DNA from: an uncultured Selenomonadales bacterium
Lineage (GTDB): Bacteria; Bacillota; Negativicutes; Selenomonadales; Selenomonadaceae
Reading direction: 5' to 3'
Length of the DNA stretch: 7,406 nt
NCBI GenBank assembly: GCA_946543495.1
Contig: CAMNLS010000057.1
Location: 1 to 7,406, forward strand
Part shown: positions 6,180-7,406 of the stretch, one piece after another
Numbering within the stretch: position 1 is the first letter of the stretch
How the letters are laid out: each line of letters begins with the position of its first letter
Notes under the pieces: generated by a model
What the model saw: only the letters and a program-made list of their open reading frames with translations
Database searches by the model: none
What the model was told of the DNA's origin: nothing
Translations under genes and position numbers: made by a program

Positions 6180-6233
6180 CGCTAAAGATTTTTTTCAGAC
6201 AAAGATAAATCCAGAAAGGTGTGTGAAAAGGGC

Positions 6234-6659
6234 GTGCTTGAACAAATACTTAACTCGTCAAATTTTAATTATCTGCCGCGAGCAATGACAGCGGCAACTA
6301 TACGGCATGAAGTAACAGCCAATAACATTGCAAACGTAAACACGCCGAACTATCGCAAGTCAGTTGTGGAATTTGAAGACCTGCTGGCGCGTGAACTTTA
6401 CGGCGAAGAGCCCGACGGTAAATTGAAGATGGAAAGAACTCACGATAAGCATTTGCCCTTCAAACCGTTAGACTTCCACGCCGCGCCGACGATTGTCCAA
6501 GACAATACGACCATAATGCGCACAGACGATAACAATGTTGATATTGATATTGAAATGGCAACTATGGCAAAGAATCAGATTTATTACAATACAATCGTAA
6601 CGGAGCTTAGCGGTCATGTCATGCGCATGAAAAATGCAATAACCAGCGGACAACAGTAA
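6234..6659 (+). CDS. flgB: Flagellar basal-body rod protein FlgB
   Basis: Proximal rod protein, exported by the flagellar type III system and built into the rod between the MS ring and hook. With the GTG at 6234 it has 141 residues, normal for FlgB. The N-terminal flagellar rod signature reads TANNIANVNTPNYRKS (28-43). The family's C-terminal helix is visible as an NQIYYNTIVTELSGHVMRMKNAI stretch ending shortly before the TAA. The start is uncertain. GTG 6234 gives MLEQILNSSNF, the usual FlgB N-terminus, but AAAGGG lies only 1 base ahead of it. GTG 6219, in frame, adds five residues and has AAAGG just before it. Neither spacing is normal, so translation may be weak. It is first in a + strand operon, 17 bases before flgC. 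Confidence 0.95.
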   Translation: MLEQILNSSNFNYLPRAMTAATIRHEVTANNIANVNTPNYRKSVVEFEDLLARELYGEEPDGKLKMERTHDKHLPFKPLDFHAAPTIVQDNTTIMRTDDNNVDIDIEMATMAKNQIYYNTIVTELSGHVMRMKNAITSGQQ

Positions 6660-6676
6660 TCTAAGGGGAAATTCTA

Positions 6677-7126
6677 ATGGGACTTTTTATGGGGATTGAC
6701 GCTTCGGCTTCGGGTTTGACTGCCGAGCGATTGAGGATGGACGTTATCTCAAATAATATCGCCAACTCAAACACGACCCGCACGGATAGAGGCGGAGCTT
6801 ATCATCGACGCTTTGTAGTATTTGAACCGCGAACCCGTGAGCCGAAGACTTTTGAAAAGGCATTAATGCAAGCAGTCGGCTTGAGTCGTCAAACGGGCGA
6901 AGGCGTTCGTGCCGTGTCAATCATGGAGGATACCACGCAGGGACCAATGGTTTATGACCCAAGTCACCCCGACGCCAACGCCGAAGGCTACGTGGAAAAA
7001 CCAAACGTCAACATCGTCAATGAGATGGTCGACATGATAACCGCCCAGCGCGCTTACGAGGCTAATTCAACGGCAATCACTGCGGCTAAGACTATGATGA
7101 GTAAGACTTTGGAAATTGGTAAATAA
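6677..7126 (+). CDS. flgC: Flagellar basal-body rod protein FlgC
   Basis: Proximal rod protein of 149 residues that assembles with FlgB and FlgF and is secreted through the flagellar export apparatus without a cleaved signal. The N-terminal rod signature is present (ASGLTAERLRMDVISNNIAN at 11-30, then SNTTRT), as is the characteristic C-terminal helix beginning MITAQRAYEANSTAI at residue 120. A VNIVNEMVDM segment precedes that helix, as is typical. The ATG has AAGGGGAA ending 6 bases upstream. An in-frame ATG at 6689 would also fit the family but has no ribosome site of its own. The gene follows flgB closely and ends with TAA immediately before the fliE promoter. It looks intact and ordinary. 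Confidence 0.96.
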   Translation: MGLFMGIDASASGLTAERLRMDVISNNIANSNTTRTDRGGAYHRRFVVFEPRTREPKTFEKALMQAVGLSRQTGEGVRAVSIMEDTTQGPMVYDPSHPDANAEGYVEKPNVNIVNEMVDMITAQRAYEANSTAITAAKTMMSKTLEIGK

Positions 7127-7132
7127 AAAAAT

Positions 7133-7161
7133 TTGATATTGTCTTGTGAAGTGTTTATAAT
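7133..7161 (+). promoter_or_regulatory. Internal promoter ahead of fliE
   Basis: TTGATA (7133-7138), a 17-base spacer and a perfect TATAAT (7156-7161) make the best vegetative-type promoter match in the window. It begins 6 bases after the flgC stop codon. Transcription would start near 7168, about 32 bases before the fliE ATG. The leader includes a good ribosome site (GGGAAGG, ending 7 bases before the ATG). No hairpin terminator is visible between flgC and this promoter. Confidence 0.65.
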
Positions 7162-7199
7162 GTCAATCTGAACAAGTTGACGAAAGGGAAGGTGACACG

Positions 7200-7406
7200 A
7201 TGGAAATAACACCTTTGGAAATGACACCCGTGCACATGAGCGCAAAAAGTCATGTAAATGAAGCTAAAGTTGATGAGCCTGTTAAAAGCTTTGGTGAGTT
7301 TTTGGTTGACTCCCTGAAGAAAGCAAATGAACTTGAGCTTGAATCCGAGAAACTGAATGCGGCATTGGCGGCGGGAAGAATAGAAGATATATCTCAAGTG
7401 GTGGTT
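7200..7406 (+). CDS. fliE: Flagellar hook-basal body protein FliE, 3' end outside window
   Basis: The first 69 codons of FliE, the small adaptor (normally about 100 residues) that joins the MS ring to the proximal rod and is exported with the rod proteins. A variable, Met- and Pro-containing N-terminus (about residues 1-27) is followed by the family-typical amphipathic stretch starting SFGEFLVDSLKKANEL at residue 30, then a Gly-Arg turn and the IEDISQVVV segment, which in FliE leads to the conserved C-terminal part. The ATG at 7200 follows AAGG by 7 bases. Gene order flgB-flgC-fliE is the one found at the head of Bacillus-type flagellar operons, where fliF and fliG follow. The reading frame is open to the window edge. 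Confidence 0.9.
   Translation, partial: MEITPLEMTPVHMSAKSHVNEAKVDEPVKSFGEFLVDSLKKANELELESEKLNAALAAGRIEDISQVVV

Noticed and set aside
6468..7397. Open frames on the - strand opposite flgB, flgC and fliE
   Set aside because: They are antisense to recognised flagellar genes and show no domain-like sequence.

Overview
The window looks like a chromosomal stretch of a flagellated, low-to-mid GC bacterium of the Bacillota. Pointers are strong GGAGG-type ribosome binding sites, TTG and GTG starts, vegetative (sigma-A type) promoters with 17-base spacers, YceC/YceD-like TerD proteins and the flgB-flgC-fliE gene order known from Bacillus fla/che operons. The secreted nucleosidase and overall flavour would fit a Negativicutes member (Selenomonas-like), but that is only an impression.

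Layout. Two gene blocks diverge from an intergenic region at 6041-6233. Reading left (- strand) are an exported metallo-beta-lactamase-fold hydrolase of the NAPE-PLD-like type (6040-4913) and, overlapping it by 4 bases, a small two-helix membrane protein of unknown function (4916-4290). A fresh promoter (4234-4262) then leads a tight cluster: a canonical TerD protein (4195-3617), a divergent TerD paralogue (3538-2939), a secreted MTA/SAH nucleosidase-like enzyme (2937-2011) and the first 665 codons of a calcium-type P-type ATPase (1995-1, running off the window). Reading right (+ strand) are the proximal rod genes flgB and flgC and the start of fliE, which has its own strong promoter just after flgC.

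How it fits together. The TerD cluster is the most interesting part. TerD domains bind Ca2+, the last gene is a Ca2+-type ATPase, and a nucleosidase sits between them with a 1-base gap to the gene before it and a 15-base gap to the gene after. This suggests one transcript coupling calcium handling, the Ter stress response and nucleoside processing outside the cytoplasm. A terminator-like hairpin between the two TerD genes may set their ratio. The flagellar genes are the start of a normal rod/basal-body operon. No RNA genes, CRISPR arrays, insertion sequences or integration scars were seen, and no gene-free stretch reaches 300 bases.
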